64,000 nt of DNA. Origin: Hedera helix. Taxonomy: Eukaryota > Streptophyta > Magnoliopsida > Apiales > Araliaceae. Location of the stretch: contig OX359266.1 in assembly GCA_947179155.2 (NCBI GenBank), positions 45,290,039 through 45,354,038 on the forward strand, read 5' to 3'. Below are positions 22,237-35,100 of this stretch, piece after piece. Both the position numbers and the translations under genes were made by a program. The notes beneath the pieces were generated by a model. The model made no database searches. It was not told the DNA's origin and saw only the letters and a list, made by a program, of their open reading frames with translations. The stretch's first letter is position 1; every line of letters begins with the position of its first letter.

Positions 22237-25200
22237 TATAACGTCCTAGAATTTCCACGTCATTATTAATTAAATTATTAATTTAATTTCCAACGAGTTA
22301 GTTTTACGAGATTATTTAAATCTTTTTATGTGATTAATTAATTATGTGATTAAATAATTATGTAATTAATTACTAAAATTAATTAAAGGGGGTCACTAAT
22401 ATGTTATTAAATTAGTGAACAAACCCTAAAGTTTTAATATCAAAATAATCGATAAGTTTCCTATTAATTAAATATTCAATTAAATTGAATATAATGAGTG
22501 AATTAAATATAATAAATTAATTAATATGATTATTAATTAATGTAAATAATGTGAAATATTAATAATAATATTTATTAGTCCATTTAGTAATTTAATACTT
22601 ATGGGTTAGAATATTTAATTATTTATTCAATCTAATTATTTATTTAATCATGGATTGAATAATTAATGTGTAAATTATTAAATTAGCCCAACATGGGTCA
22701 ATTAGTAGCCCAAGTGTAGAATAATAAAATTTGACAATTTAGTAGCCCAAACAATTTAATAGAAGCCCAATTGGTATTTTAAATGAAAGCCCAATGATTG
22801 GCCCACTTGGAAAATACTTTATAAAACTTATTAATTATTTAAATGTAACAATTGACTATCATTTTGGGACAATTAAAAGACCCATCAGCCGACCATGGCA
22901 AGGAGAGAGAAAAAATGATTTGTTTTTATTTTGTTTTATTTTTCATTTATTTAATTAATGGATTGCTTGTTTGATTTTTCAAGTACTTGGACCATCCCTC
23001 TTTTCACCTAATGTGTCATTTAACCCATTCCATGTGTAAGTTGTCATTTAGGGGCATGGGCAAAATTATTAGATATATTATGTGTATCTAATAATTTTGC
23101 AAGTATACTTGAAATTGGTAAAGCTTATTTCATTATTTTCTCAAAGTCCAAAAGAGAGAGCTAGAGAGCATTTGAGAGTGTAGAAAAATATTTTGAGAGC
23201 AAAATTATCAAGAGAAGGATTTCTTGGTTTATGTCTTCAAGATTCACCACCTATTTTGGAAGAAAAAGAAGAATAGCCATTAAATCAAGGTAATGATTAT
23301 TTTAAATAAAGTTTTGTTTTTAAATTAAATAAATCATCATGTTAGTATAAACATGTTAATATAGTTATTAATGTGTAGTTGTAATAATTATGCCATGCTT
23401 GAGTTTAATAGGTTTGGTTTGTATTTTGGTATATTTTATATGCTAAAATATGTGTTTAATAGTGTGTAAACAAGTTTTGGAATTTATGTCCAAAAATATT
23501 TTTATAAAACTTAGGTTTGATTTTCTAATATTATAGAACATTAAATCATGAGAAAAACAAAGTTTGAATCACTCAAAATGGAGTTATACACAAAAAGTTA
23601 TGATTTATAGTAGTTTATGTGATGTAAAATTTTTTATAAAAAAATAATGATATTAAATCATGAAAAATTTATTTTTCATGTTATAAATTAATATAAGGTG
23701 ATTGGTAATTTTTTTGGATTTTTATTGATGATTTAAAGCTTACTTATTGGTATATTTTTATTTAAAATGGGTATTGCCGGACACTGTTCACACTCTGCCG
23801 GAACAAAAAAAAAAATAACACTGCCGCGCAATGCGCGAACCACTGTTCACGCCAGACGCGGAGCCAAACGACGTCGTTTGGCACAAGAAAATAAACTACT
23901 CCGCGCATTCGCGCGGAAGCCAGCAGAATGGATTTCAAAACGGCACCGTTTTGGGCCGTTCAGTTTATTACGCGCGCCATGCGCGGAAGACATTTCCGCG
24001 AATTTACCAAAATGCCCCTCCGTGTTTTTTTTCTCGGCGAAATTACGATTTTGCCCTCGGTTCAGTTTTCAACTTAATTACAGAAATGCCATTCGGGTTT
24101 AATTTAATTAATTTAAATATTTAAAAAAACTAATTTAAAATTATAACAAAAATAATAATAATACAAAAATGATATTGGGAGTATATTTTTAATTAAGTTT
24201 AATATTTAAATATTTTAAATACTAATCTACTTAGCTAAATCATGGTTAAGTTAAATAAATTTATTAGTTATTTATTATGTAAAATGTTAATAATAAATAA
24301 AGGTAATAAATTAGCAAATTATTATTTAATTCCTATTAACTAATAATTAAAGAGAGATAAAATTTGTAAAGTAATTATTTATTATTTAAATATTATTAAA
24401 TAATAAATAAGGATAATTAAGTAATTAATTATTATTTAATTAGCATTAAATAACGATTAATGAAAATTAAGTTATTAGATTAATAATTTATTATTTAATT
24501 TAAATAATAAATAAGAATGATTTGATTATTATTTAACCTTAAATAATAATTAAAATTAATTAAATAATTATTTATTATTATTTAATTGACATTAAATAAT
24601 AACTAAAGAGGATTAAAATGAGTAAACTATTATTTAATTTCCTTAAATTAAATAATAGGTAAGGTTAATTAACTTAGTTAACTATTAGTTGATTAATATT
24701 AAATTAAAGAAGGTTAAAATGAATCAATAATTATTTATTATTTAATTATTATTAAATAATATATAAGTACAATTAGTTATTATTTATTTTAAATAATAAC
24801 TAGAGTTAATTAATTAATTTCTATTTAATCAAGATTAAATAGTAATTAAATAGAGATCGAGTTAATAAAATAAATTGAACTTAATTATGCTTTAATTAAA
24901 CAATTGTAATAAGTTGTTTAAGGGTTTAATAAGTGTCCAACACTTAAGAAGAATATTTTCTAACTTATTAAATTATTAACCTAAAATGATTAAGGGTCTA
25001 TAAGGTTAATAATATTGTTTTGACTAATGTAGATTATGTGTTAGTACTTATATGATAAATAAGTACCTTAGTAAGCGTGTAGTTGTGTAAATACGCCGTA
25101 CTAATCATTAGACCAACTTTATTAATGTTAGGTCTTTTCAAAGCCAGTTAGTTAAAGCTAGACATATATTGTAGCTGAGCAGCAGGCAAGTTCCTTATCT

Positions 25201-26136
25201 CTAAACTCATTTCATTGAGCAAATTATTTATCTAGGCTTGAACTGTTATTTCCAAGCATGCTTTGAGTGGTTTAATTACTTTACAATTATTCCACATCGA
25301 TATTATTGTTATTCGCACTTGTTGCACTTGAGATTGTACAGTCATTGACTTGTACTTAATTATTGTTCTATTCTTTAAAGAACTGTTCACAGTAAGTCTA
25401 AGTCATTGTTCGGCTAGACATTTATGTTAAAGATTTTAAAAGCTATCCAAATCATTGAAGATGTGGATTCTTAGACTATTATGAACACCCCTTTATTATA
25501 GGGGAGTACCCTGTATCTAATATTAGGTACAAAAATACGGAAATTAAATGTTATGCATACACATATTGTACTGAGGCTGATCCCCTCGGGTACATATTTC
25601 TGGTAGTAACCATTGAGTCAACCTGCTATTGACTACAGTGGATATTTATAGTTCATAGTCTATTTGACTATCCTAATTTTAAAAGCAACTTATTATTCCT
25701 GCTTATGTTATTCACATTATTGAATTGTTCAGCTATTCCCTTTCATTCATGATATATTGTTCCTTGTTGTTATTTAAACTTGTTGAGCAAACTAGTTGCT
25801 CACTCTTGCTATATCATGAAACCTTATTGCAGTGCAACCCGAGACTTCGGGAAAGAACAAGGGTAAAGGAAAGATGAAGTAATAGACTTCGAGATTGCAG
25901 TCCTGTAGTTAATTTAAATTAACTGTTATGTAATATAAACCCTAAGTACTTTATTAAGGGTATTTGTGTACTTTTTGTAAGGTTATCGTATCTTGGGACT
26001 AGTAACACCTTTTGAATGAACAACATATGTTTATTATTCCGCATTTAGTTATTGTATGTTGTTTAGAGGTGAATGTTTGTATTGGATCGTGATGACCGGA
26101 TCCGGGTATTTGTAACCCGAATTTGGGGGCGTCACA
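22237..26136 (+). repeat. 5' LTR of the Tekay element (3900 bp)
   Basis: It begins tataacgtcctagaatttcc and ends gaatttgggggcgtcaca. The 3' LTR begins tgtaatgtcctag, so the first dinucleotide here has changed from TG to TA. It consists of an AT-rich left part, a GC-rich island near 23770-24060, a very AT-rich block of ttatttaat/attaaataat repeats (24120-24900) and a more balanced right part. Confidence 0.93.
23770..24065. promoter_or_regulatory. GC-rich palindromic island inside the Tekay LTR
   Basis: About 300 bp of GC-rich sequence sits in otherwise AT-rich LTR (second copy at 33700-33995). It holds several palindromes: ccaaacgacgtcgtttgg (23864-23881, perfect, with a GACGTC bZIP-type core), ccgcgcattcgcgcgg (23901-23916) and caaaacggcaccgttttg (23935-23952). 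Gcgcg-type words recur around them. Position and composition fit a regulatory or promoter module, but there is no direct proof. Confidence 0.45.
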
Positions 26137-26139
26137 GGT

Positions 26140-26151
26140 TGATATCAGAGC
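26140..26151 (+). other. Tekay primer binding site
   Basis: tgatatcagagc, three bases after the LTR end, matches the complement of the 3' end of initiator tRNA-Met (tggtatcagagc) except for one base. Confidence 0.8.
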
Positions 26152-26370
26152 TGTAGGTTAGAAACGTTAGGATTGCGAAACCTAAGTTATAACCTTAGTA
26201 TTAAACTCGTATTGAGTGTTAGGAGATAAATCGAGGGGATTTATCCTATGTGGTTTTGATGAATTGGGGAATTCATCGAGTCGAGTCGTACCCAATGAAA
26301 TATAATTTCATTTCTTCAATGAATATATTTTATTGTTGTACTGATGTTAGTTTTTCTGTTGTGTTGTAGG

Positions 26371-27180
26371 ATGGCTATAGGCGAGACGAGCGGAGCTCGA
26401 GAGGACGTGGTATTCATTGATATCCCAGTGGATACGCAGCAGTTGGTAGGGTATGCACCCGTTGCACCTGTAGCACCAGTAGGAGAGTCCGATCTGGAGG
26501 AGGATGATAGTAGGGATGCCGCGGAGCCCGTCAGGGGTGGGGTGATGAGGCCCTATAGTGAGGAGGAAGCCGAATCTGAGGATGAGGCAGATTCTGAGGA
26601 TGACGAGCAGGAGGAGCCAGCAGAGTATGCTGATGGCATGGGCACTACTGCCAATGACATCATCGATACTTTGACTACGGCTAATGATGAGCTAGAGGAG
26701 AGGGTTCAGCACCTAGAGGAGCAGAACCAGATTCACCAGCAGACTGAGGAGCAGTATAGAGATGCAGCTTACATGTTCTCTGGTGAGAACATGGAACTTA
26801 AGGAGAAGATGGCCGATTTGCAGGCCAAAATTCAGCAGTTGGAAAACGCTGCACCTCCGTTGGGTCCTACTGTGCAGCAGCTGATGATCCAGAATAGTCA
26901 GCTGAGGCAGACGGTGGAGAGGTTGGATGCTAGGGAGATGGCTAGTCAGACAGTTCTCCAGACAGTCAGGGCTGAGCTTGATAGGGAGAGAGCTGCTAGG
27001 GTCGATACCTTAGAATATGCTCTTGGCACTTCGTTTGATCGACTGAGGCGTCGGGTTAGGAGGCACCCTAGGGAGGCGGGTAACAGCAGACGCTGGATTC
27101 GTCGCCGTACAGTGGAGGAGTTGGCCCAGCAGGCTTTACGCAGGGCTATTCGTAGGACTGTTCACCGCAGCAGGCGGTGA
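26371..27180 (+). CDS. extra ORF between PBS and gag: acidic, coiled-coil, Arg-rich protein (269 aa)
   Basis: An uninterrupted frame lies between the primer binding site and gag, where most chromoviruses have only a short leader. An upstream ATG at 26344 would add nine hydrophobic residues, but the ATG at 26371 follows a pyrimidine-rich ..gttgtgttgtag acceptor-like sequence and is preferred. The protein has three parts: an acidic N-terminus (about residues 40-95, with EEEAESEDEADSEDDEQEE), a long predicted coiled coil (about 95-215, with heptad-like LEERVQHLEEQNQIHQQTEE) and a strongly basic C-terminus (about 215-269, RLRRRVRRHPRE to RRTVHRSRR) that could bind nucleic acid or serve as a nuclear signal. 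I recognise no family. Gag-pol starts 396 bp downstream in the same frame orientation after a TGA stop. Intactness in a young element argues for function. Confidence 0.75.
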   Translation: MAIGETSGAREDVVFIDIPVDTQQLVGYAPVAPVAPVGESDLEEDDSRDAAEPVRGGVMRPYSEEEAESEDEADSEDDEQEEPAEYADGMGTTANDIIDTLTTANDELEERVQHLEEQNQIHQQTEEQYRDAAYMFSGENMELKEKMADLQAKIQQLENAAPPLGPTVQQLMIQNSQLRQTVERLDAREMASQTVLQTVRAELDRERAARVDTLEYALGTSFDRLRRRVRRHPREAGNSRRWIRRRTVEELAQQALRRAIRRTVHRSRR

Positions 27181-27576
27181 TTTATTATTGTTATCTTATT
27201 TGTATCTAGAAGTAGCGAGTCCCACATTTTGTTTCTATTAGGGATGTTTCAGCTATTGTAAGCCTTTATATTTCTATGTATGCATAGGATGTCAGTTAGA
27301 CCCCAACTTTTGTTCTGTTAGGGGGGGTTGATGGTTGTGAATCCTCACTTTTGTTCGTCAGAGGATAGTCGTTATTAGGCAACTTGTGCCTTGAGCGTTT
27401 ATAGAAGTATGCCACTTGTTGAGTCTGTACTAAAACATTGGTATATGAATATAAATGCAGTTATTTCCTTGTTAAATCAAATATGCTTGATATATAGTTT
27501 GAATTTAAATGTTAATTTGGCTAACATAATGTGTAGAACTATAAGTATAAGTCTAAGATTTGCTCTTTAGCAGATC
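27181..27576. other. spacer between extra ORF and gag
   Basis: A 396-bp AT-rich stretch without ORFs ends in a pyrimidine-rich tract and cag (ttgctctttagcag) three bases before the gag ATG. This resembles a 3' splice site and could allow gag-pol to be expressed from a spliced RNA that skips the extra ORF. Confidence 0.4.
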
Positions 27577-30500
27577 ATGCCGAGAGGTAGACCACGCAAT
27601 CAACGTATCCCAGAATCAGAGAGTGAGGTTGGGGATCAACCCAATCCTATGAGAATGTTTGCAGAAATGCTGGCGGAAGCCATGCAAACTAGACCCCCAC
27701 CAGTGGTAGTACAACCAGCACCGCAGACAGCGCCGCACTTGGCAAATTTCAAGGACTTTAAACTGGTTGGACCACCGGAGTTTCAGGGAACTCTAAACCC
27801 GATCGAAGCACAGACTTGGATCGAGGAAATGGAGAAGGTGTTCGAGGTCGCTAGAGTGGCCGGAGAACAGAAGACTAGTTTCGCTACCTTTATGATGAAG
27901 GGGGAGGCGAACTACTGGTGGAAGGCCAACAAGGGCCGTGCAGGAGAAGGCGTCATCACCTGGGAACGCTTTAAGGAAATGTTTCTGGAAAACTACTTTC
28001 CAGAAAGCATGCAGCAAGAAATGGAGGTGAAATTCCTCGAGCTAAAACAGGGGAGTATGTCTGTGGCCGAGTATGCGGCCAAGTTTAATGAGTTGGCAAG
28101 GTTTGCAACTCATCAGGTGGATACGGAGGCTAGGAAGGCTAGGAGATTTGAGCTAGGTTTGAAGCCGTGGGTGTACCGTTCTGTGGCGGTATTAAAGATC
28201 AAGAGCTTTGCAGAGCTATTGGAAAGGGCAATCATTGCAGAGGGTGGCAGTGAGGCCCTAAATAAATTCAACCAGGAGAGGAAGAAAGGTCATGACGGGC
28301 AAAAGACGGGGAGCAGTGGAGGCAGCAACCCCAATAAACGAAAGTGGAATGAGAGCCAATCGTCCGGAGGTAACAAATCCGGAGGAGAGGCTAAGAAAGT
28401 GGGCAAATGCAACAATTGTGGTAAGAACCACACGGGCGAATGCTTGAAAGGGAAGAGTGTTTGCTATAGCTGCGGACAGCCAGGGCACATGGCTCCACAA
28501 TGCCCGAAGAAGATGAAGGGAGTATGCTTCTCCTGTGGAGCAACCGATCATCAGGCCAAGGACTGCCCAAAGAGGAAGGGAGACGCTGGGAGTGGCAACA
28601 GAGGCAACAACAACAACAACAACAACAATAACAACAGGCTGAGCATTGGAGGGCCAGCCAGTCAGGCCAACCGACCCACAGCGCGCACCTTCAACATGAC
28701 TGTGCAGGATGCAGTCGACTCCAAGGACGTGGTGTCAGGTATCATCCCGATCAATGATATTAATGCATATGTATTGTTTGATTCGGGTGCTACCTGCTCA
28801 TTTGTTTCTGAAGATTTTGCTAAGAGATTAGATTTACCTCAAGAAAAGCTAGAACACCCTATGAACGTAAAAGTAGCAAACAAAGAAATCATTCTCGTAG
28901 ACTACATTCATAGGAACTGTTGTGCTGAATTACGAGGGTTTAGACTTAACGTAGATTTGATACCGATTCGTCTGGGGGAGTTTGATGTAATCCTAGGGAT
29001 GGATTGGCTATCGAGTCACGGGGCGGTTATTGACTGTAAGAAGAAGTGTGTGCACTTAAAGACTCCGAATAAGTCCAAAGTTATATTTTACGGTAGTAAA
29101 TCGCCGAGACAATCAAGTTGTCTGACGATGATGCAAGCACGAAAGTTGCTCAGGAAAGGGTGCGTAGGTTATTTGGCTCATGTGGTCGATACTCAACGTG
29201 TCGAGGGCGAACTGAGTCAGATACCTGTTGTACGGGAATTCGCTGATGTTTTCCCAGAAGAGATTCCGGGGTTACCGCCGGACAGAGAAGTGAAGTTTGT
29301 TATTGATTTGGTACCGGGGACCGCACCGATATCAAAGGCGCCGTATCGTATGGCACCAGTAGAAATGAAAGAATTGATGGTTCAACTGCAGGAACTGTTA
29401 GATAAAGGTTACATCAGACCAAGCGTGTCACCATGGGGAGCGCCGGTTCTGTTTGTAAAGAAGAAGGATGGTTCGATGAGGCTTTGTATTGATTACCGGG
29501 AGTTGAACAAGGTCACCATTAAGAACAGATATCCGCTACCCAGAATTGATGATCTGTTTGATCAACTTAAGGGAGCGAAATACTTTTCGAAAATAGATTT
29601 GAGGACGGGTTATCATCAACTGAAGGTGATGGAGGAGGATATCCCGAAAACGGCATTCAGAACTTGTTATGGTCATTTCGAGTTTCTAGTGATGTCATTT
29701 GGACTGACGAATGCACCAGCGGCATTCATGGATATGATGAACAGAGTGTTCAAGCAGTACTTGGACAAGTTCGTGGTCGTATTCATTGATGACATATTGG
29801 TGTATTCAAAGACGGAGGAAGAACATGTAGAACACTTACGGATCGCATTGGAGGCTTTGAGAAGGGAGAAACTGTACGCTAAGTTTTCGAAGTGTGAATT
29901 TTGGTTGCAGAGGGTGCAGTTTCTAGGTCATGTTATCGACAAAGACGGTGTTTCGGTGGATCCAGCGAAGGTGGAGACAGTTATCAATTGGGAACAACCG
30001 AAGACGCCGACTGAGATCAGGAGTTTCTTAGGGTTAGCGGGGTATTATCGGAGATTCATTCAGGATTTTTCGAAGATAGCATCACCGTTGACCAATCTTA
30101 CCCGAAAGACTGTGAAGTTTGTTTGGTCGGAGAAGTGCGAGGAAAGTTTTATGGAGTTGAAAAAGAGGTTGAGCCAGGCACCAGTGTTGGCTTTACCGGA
30201 CGACACGGGAGGGTTCGTAGTGTACAGTGATGCGTCACACAAGGGTCTTGGTTGTGTGCTAATGCAACACGGCAAGGTCATTGCGTATGCGTCACGTCAG
30301 TTAAAGGATTATGAGAAGGGTTACCCGACTCATGACCTGGAGTTAGCAGCGGTAGTTTTTGCCCTGAAGATTTGGAGGCACTACCTATATGGCGAGAAGT
30401 GTGAGATATATACAGACCACAAAAGTCTGAAATATATCTTCACTCAAAAGGAGTTGAATATGAGGCAGCGTCGATGGTTAGAATTGATCAAAGACTACGA

Positions 30501-32118
30501 CTGTGAGATTTTGTACCATCCAGGCAAGGCCAATGTAGTAGCAGATGCCTTGAGCAGAAAAGGCAGGGAGAAGTTGTTGAAGCTAACAAATCAGGAAGAG
30601 TTGGTGAGAGATTTCGAACGTTTGGAGTTGGAGATCAAATATCCGATGGAGGCAGACGAGAAGTTATTTACAGTAACAGCAAGCCCGACCTTATTAGACA
30701 GGATCAAAGAGGCTCAGGAAAAGGATGAAGATTGTGATAATATTAAGAAGCGAATTGCTGAAGGCGAGGAGCTTAAGTACAAGATTGATAGCACAGGGTT
30801 GCTAAGGTTCGAAGGGAGAGTCTGGGTACCGATGGATCTGGAGCTGAGGGAAGAGATTCTTCAGGAAGCTCACAGTACAAGGTACTCAGTACATCCCGGG
30901 AGTACGAAGATGTATCAGGATTTAAGACAATATTTTTGGTGGCCGAATATGAAGAAGGAAGTGGCAGAATGTGTCAGTCGATGTCTGACATGCCAGCGGG
31001 TTAAAGCAGAGCATCAGCGGCCGAGCGGGCTGCTTCAACCACTAGAGATTCCCGAGTGGAAGTGGGAGCACATCACGATGGATTTTGTGGTGGGTTTGCC
31101 ACCGACACATAAAGGTTTGGACGCCATCTGGGTAATAGTGGATCGTCTGACCAAGTCAGCTCATTTTCTACCTATCAGAATACGGTACAATCTGGAGCAG
31201 TTAGCGAAGCTCTATGTGAAGGAGATAGTGTCACGACATGGAGTACCGGTATCGATTGTGTCCGACAGAGATCCGCACTTCACGTCAAATTTTTGGAAAA
31301 GTCTGCAAGCAAGGATGGGTACACAATTGAGGTTGAGTACAGCATACCATCCTCAAACTGACGGCCAGAGCGAGCGAACGATTCAGACCTTGGAGGATAT
31401 GCTCCGAGCGGTAGTGATGGACCTAAAGGGCAGTTGGGATGACCATTTGCCATTGGTGGAGTTCGCTTACAATAACAGCTACCACGTTAGTATCGGTATG
31501 CCACCATACGAAGCGCTTTATGGAAGAAAATGTCGAACACCGTTGTGTTGGGACGAGGTCGGTGAACGAAGAATGCTTGGACCTGAAATGGTGCAGCAGA
31601 CTGCAGACACAGTACAACTTATCAGGAATCGACTGGTAGCAGCTCAAGATCGTCAAAAGAAGTACGCAGATTTGCATCGCCAAAAGCGGGACTTCGACGT
31701 GGGCAGTTTCGTATTTCTGAAGGTATCTCCCTGGAAGGGGAAAATCCGTTTTGGTAAGAAGGGCAAGCTGAGCCCTAGGTTCATAGGACCGTTCGAAATC
31801 TTGAGGCGAGTCGGTGAAGTGGCGTACGAGGTAGCATTACCTCCTGAACTGGAGCACATTCACAACGTGTTTCATGTGTCAGTGTTACGGCCATATAAAC
31901 CGGACTACAAGCACGTTATCTCCTATGAACCAATTCAAGTCGAGAAGGACTTATCATATGAAGAAGTTCCTGTTCAGATACTCGATAGGAATGAACAGAA
32001 ACTGAGGAATAAGATAATTCATTCGGTCAAAGTACTTTGGAAAAATCACGCAATTGAAGAAGCTACGTGGGAACTAGAGGAGGATATGAAAACGAATTAC
32101 CCGTTTTTATTTGAGTAA
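27577..32118 (+). CDS. Tekay-type gag-pol polyprotein, intact (1513 aa)
   Basis: A single frame encodes all retrotransposition functions. Gag spans about residues 1-340 with three zinc knuckles (278-330), followed by an Asn run from an (AAC)n repeat. The protease has [10 protein letters not shown] (Asp402). RT carries the FIDD box at 736-739 within [13 protein letters not shown]. RNase H has Asp885 in [10 protein letters not shown]. Integrase has an HHCC zinc finger from His1099 and a D-D-35-E triad at Asp1169, Asp1230 and Glu1266. The C-terminus (about 1455-1513) is the chromodomain-like segment ending [11 protein letters not shown]. No stop or frameshift is present. The TAA is followed within about 35 bp by the polypurine tract. 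The chromodomain is expected to steer integration to heterochromatin, as in related elements. Confidence 0.96.
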   Translation: MPRGRPRNQRIPESESEVGDQPNPMRMFAEMLAEAMQTRPPPVVVQPAPQTAPHLANFKDFKLVGPPEFQGTLNPIEAQTWIEEMEKVFEVARVAGEQKTSFATFMMKGEANYWWKANKGRAGEGVITWERFKEMFLENYFPESMQQEMEVKFLELKQGSMSVAEYAAKFNELARFATHQVDTEARKARRFELGLKPWVYRSVAVLKIKSFAELLERAIIAEGGSEALNKFNQERKKGHDGQKTGSSGGSNPNKRKWNESQSSGGNKSGGEAKKVGKCNNCGKNHTGECLKGKSVCYSCGQPGHMAPQCPKKMKGVCFSCGATDHQAKDCPKRKGDAGSGNRGNNNNNNNNNNRLSIGGPASQANRPTARTFNMTVQDAVDSKDVVSGIIPINDINAYVLFDSGATCSFVSEDFAKRLDLPQEKLEHPMNVKVANKEIILVDYIHRNCCAELRGFRLNVDLIPIRLGEFDVILGMDWLSSHGAVIDCKKKCVHLKTPNKSKVIFYGSKSPRQSSCLTMMQARKLLRKGCVGYLAHVVDTQRVEGELSQIPVVREFADVFPEEIPGLPPDREVKFVIDLVPGTAPISKAPYRMAPVEMKELMVQLQELLDKGYIRPSVSPWGAPVLFVKKKDGSMRLCIDYRELNKVTIKNRYPLPRIDDLFDQLKGAKYFSKIDLRTGYHQLKVMEEDIPKTAFRTCYGHFEFLVMSFGLTNAPAAFMDMMNRVFKQYLDKFVVVFIDDILVYSKTEEEHVEHLRIALEALRREKLYAKFSKCEFWLQRVQFLGHVIDKDGVSVDPAKVETVINWEQPKTPTEIRSFLGLAGYYRRFIQDFSKIASPLTNLTRKTVKFVWSEKCEESFMELKKRLSQAPVLALPDDTGGFVVYSDASHKGLGCVLMQHGKVIAYASRQLKDYEKGYPTHDLELAAVVFALKIWRHYLYGEKCEIYTDHKSLKYIFTQKELNMRQRRWLELIKDYDCEILYHPGKANVVADALSRKGREKLLKLTNQEELVRDFERLELEIKYPMEADEKLFTVTASPTLLDRIKEAQEKDEDCDNIKKRIAEGEELKYKIDSTGLLRFEGRVWVPMDLELREEILQEAHSTRYSVHPGSTKMYQDLRQYFWWPNMKKEVAECVSRCLTCQRVKAEHQRPSGLLQPLEIPEWKWEHITMDFVVGLPPTHKGLDAIWVIVDRLTKSAHFLPIRIRYNLEQLAKLYVKEIVSRHGVPVSIVSDRDPHFTSNFWKSLQARMGTQLRLSTAYHPQTDGQSERTIQTLEDMLRAVVMDLKGSWDDHLPLVEFAYNNSYHVSIGMPPYEALYGRKCRTPLCWDEVGERRMLGPEMVQQTADTVQLIRNRLVAAQDRQKKYADLHRQKRDFDVGSFVFLKVSPWKGKIRFGKKGKLSPRFIGPFEILRRVGEVAYEVALPPELEHIHNVFHVSVLRPYKPDYKHVISYEPIQVEKDLSYEEVPVQILDRNEQKLRNKIIHSVKVLWKNHAIEEATWELEEDMKTNYPFLFE

Positions 32119-32153
32119 CCTTATTTTTACAATTCCGAGGACGGAATTTTTAT

Positions 32154-32166
32154 AAGGGGGGAAGAA
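32154..32166 (+). other. Tekay polypurine tract
   Basis: aaggggggaagaa sits directly before the 3' LTR start TGTAATG and would prime plus-strand synthesis. Confidence 0.85.
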
Positions 32167-35100
32167 TGTAATGTCCTAGAATTTCCACGTCATTATTAAT
32201 TAAATTATTAATTTAATTTCCAACGAGTTAGTTTTACGAGATTATTTAAATCTTTTTATGTGATTAATTAATTATGTGATTAAATAATTATGTAATTAAT
32301 TACTAAAATTAATTAAAGGGGGTCACTAATATGTTATTAAATTAGTGAACAAACCCTAAAGTTTTAATATCAAAATAATCGATAAGTTTCCTATTAATTA
32401 AATATTCAATTAAATTGAATATAATGAGTGAATTAAATATAATAAATTAATTAATATGATTATTAATTAATGTAAATAATGTGAAATATTAATAATAATA
32501 TTTATTAGTCCATTTAGTAATTTAATACTTATGGGTTAGAATATTTAATTATTTATTCAATCTAATTATTTATTTAATCATGGATTGAATAATTAATGTG
32601 TAAATTATTAAATTAGCCCAACATGGGTCAATTAGTAGCCCAAGTGTAGAATAATAAAATTTGACAATTTAGTAGCCCAAACAATTTAATAGAAGCCCAA
32701 TTGGTATTTTAAATGAAAGCCCAATGATTGGCCCACTTGGAAAATACTTTATAAAACTTATTAATTATTTAAATGTAACAATTGACTATCATTTTGGGAC
32801 AATTAAAAGACCCATCAGCCGACCATGGCAAGGAGAGAGAAAAAATGATTTGTTTTTATTTTGTTTTATTTTTCATTTATTTAATTAATGGATTGCTTGT
32901 TTGATTTTTCAAGTACTTGGACCATCCCTCTTTTCACCTAATGTGTCATTTAACCCATTCCATGTGTAAGTTGTCATTTAGGGGCATGGGCAAAATTATT
33001 AGATATATTATGTGTATCTAATAATTTTGCAAGTATACTTGAAATTGGTAAAACTTATTTCATTATTTTCTCAAAGTCCAAAAGAGAGAGCTAGAGAGCA
33101 TTTGAGAGTGTAGAAAAATATTTTGAGAGCAAAATTATCAAGAGAAGGATTTCTTGGTTTATGTCTTCAAGATTCACCACCTATTTTGGAAGAAAAAGAA
33201 GAATAGCCATTAAATCAAGGTAATGATTATTTTAAATAAAGTTTTGTTTTTAAATTAAATAAATCATCATGTTAGTATAAACATGTTAATATAGTTATTA
33301 ATGTGTAGTTGTAATATTTATGCCATGCTTGAGTTTAATAGGTTTGGTTTGTATTTTGGTATATTTTATATGCTAAAATATGTGTTTAATAGTGTGTAAA
33401 CAAGTTTTGGAATTTATGTCCAAAAATATTTTTATAAAACTTAGGTTTGATGTTCTAATATTATAGAACATTAAATCATGAGAAAAACAAAGTTTGAATC
33501 ACTCAAAATGGAGTTATACACAAAAAGTTATGATTTATAGTAGTTTATGTGATGTAAAAATTTTTATAAAAAAATAATGATATTAAATCATGAAAAATTT
33601 ATTTTTCATGTTATAAATTAATATAAGGTGATTGGTAATTTTTTTGGATTTTTATTGATGATTTAAAGCTTACTTATTGGTATATTTTTATTTAAAATGG
33701 GTATTGCCGGACACTGTTCACACTCTGCCGGAACAAAAAAAAAAATAACACTGCCGCGCAATGCGCGAACCACTGTTCACGCCAGACGCGGAGCCAAACG
33801 ACGTCGTTTGGCACAAGAAAATAAACTACTCCGCGCATTCGCGCGGAAGCCAGCAGAATGGATTTCAAAACGGCACCGTTTTGGGCCGTTCAGTTTATTA
33901 CGCGCGCCATGCGCGGAAGACATTTCCGCGAATTTACCAAAATGCCCCTCCGTGTTTTTTTTCTCGGCGAAATTACGATTTTGCCCTCGGTTCAGTTTTC
34001 AACTTAATTACAGAAATGCCATTCGGGTTTAATTTAATTAATTTAAATATTTAAAAAAACTAATTTAAAATTATAACAAAAATAATAATAATACAAAAAT
34101 GATATTGGGAGTATATTTTTAATTAAGTTTAATATTTAAATATTTTAAATACTAATCTACTTAGCTAAATCATGGTTAAGTTAAATAAATTTATTAGTTA
34201 TTTATTATGTAAAATGTTAATAATAAATAAAGGTAATAAATTAGCAAATTATTATTTAATTCCTATTAACTAATAATTAAAGAGAGATAAAATTTGTAAA
34301 GTAATTATTTATTATTTAAATATTATTAAATAATAAATAAGGATAATTAAGTAATTAATTATTATTTAATTAGCATTAAATAACGATTAATGAAAATTAA
34401 GTTATTAGATTAATAATTTATTATTTAATTTAAATAATAAATAAGAATGATTTGATTATTATTTAACCTTAAATAATAATTAAAATTAATTAAATAATTA
34501 TTTATTATTATTTAATTGACATTAAATAATAACTAAAGAGGATTAAAATGAGTAAACTATTATTTAATTTCCTTAAATTAAATAATAGGTAAGGTTAATT
34601 AACTTAGTTAACTATTAGTTGATTAATATTAAATTAAAGAAGGTTAAAATGAATCAATAATTATTTATTATTTAATTATTATTAAATAATATATAAGTAC
34701 AATTAGTTATTATTTATTTTAAATAATAACTAGAGTTAATTAATTAATTTCTATTTAATCAAGATTAAATAGTAATTAAATAGAGATCGAGTTAATAAAA
34801 TAAATTGAACTTAATTATGCTTTAATTAAACAATTGTAATAAGTTGTTTAAGGGTTTAATAAGTGTCCAACACTTAAGAAGAATATTTTCTAACTTATTA
34901 AATTATTAACCTAAAATGATTAAGGGTCTATAAGGTTAATAATATTGTTTTGACTAATGTAGATTATGTGTTAGTACTTATATGATAAATAAGTACCTTA
35001 GTAAGCGTGTAGTTGTGTAAATACGCCGTACTAATCATTAGACCAACTTTATTAATGTTAGGTCTTTTCAAAGCCAGTTAGTTAAAGCTAGACATATATT

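Noticed and set aside
23767..24102. 111-aa open frame in the Tekay LTR (second copy at 33697-34032)
   Set aside because: It is an accident of the GC-rich palindromic island, it overlaps another frame of similar length, and it has no recognisable protein features. It is conserved between LTRs only because they are nearly identical.
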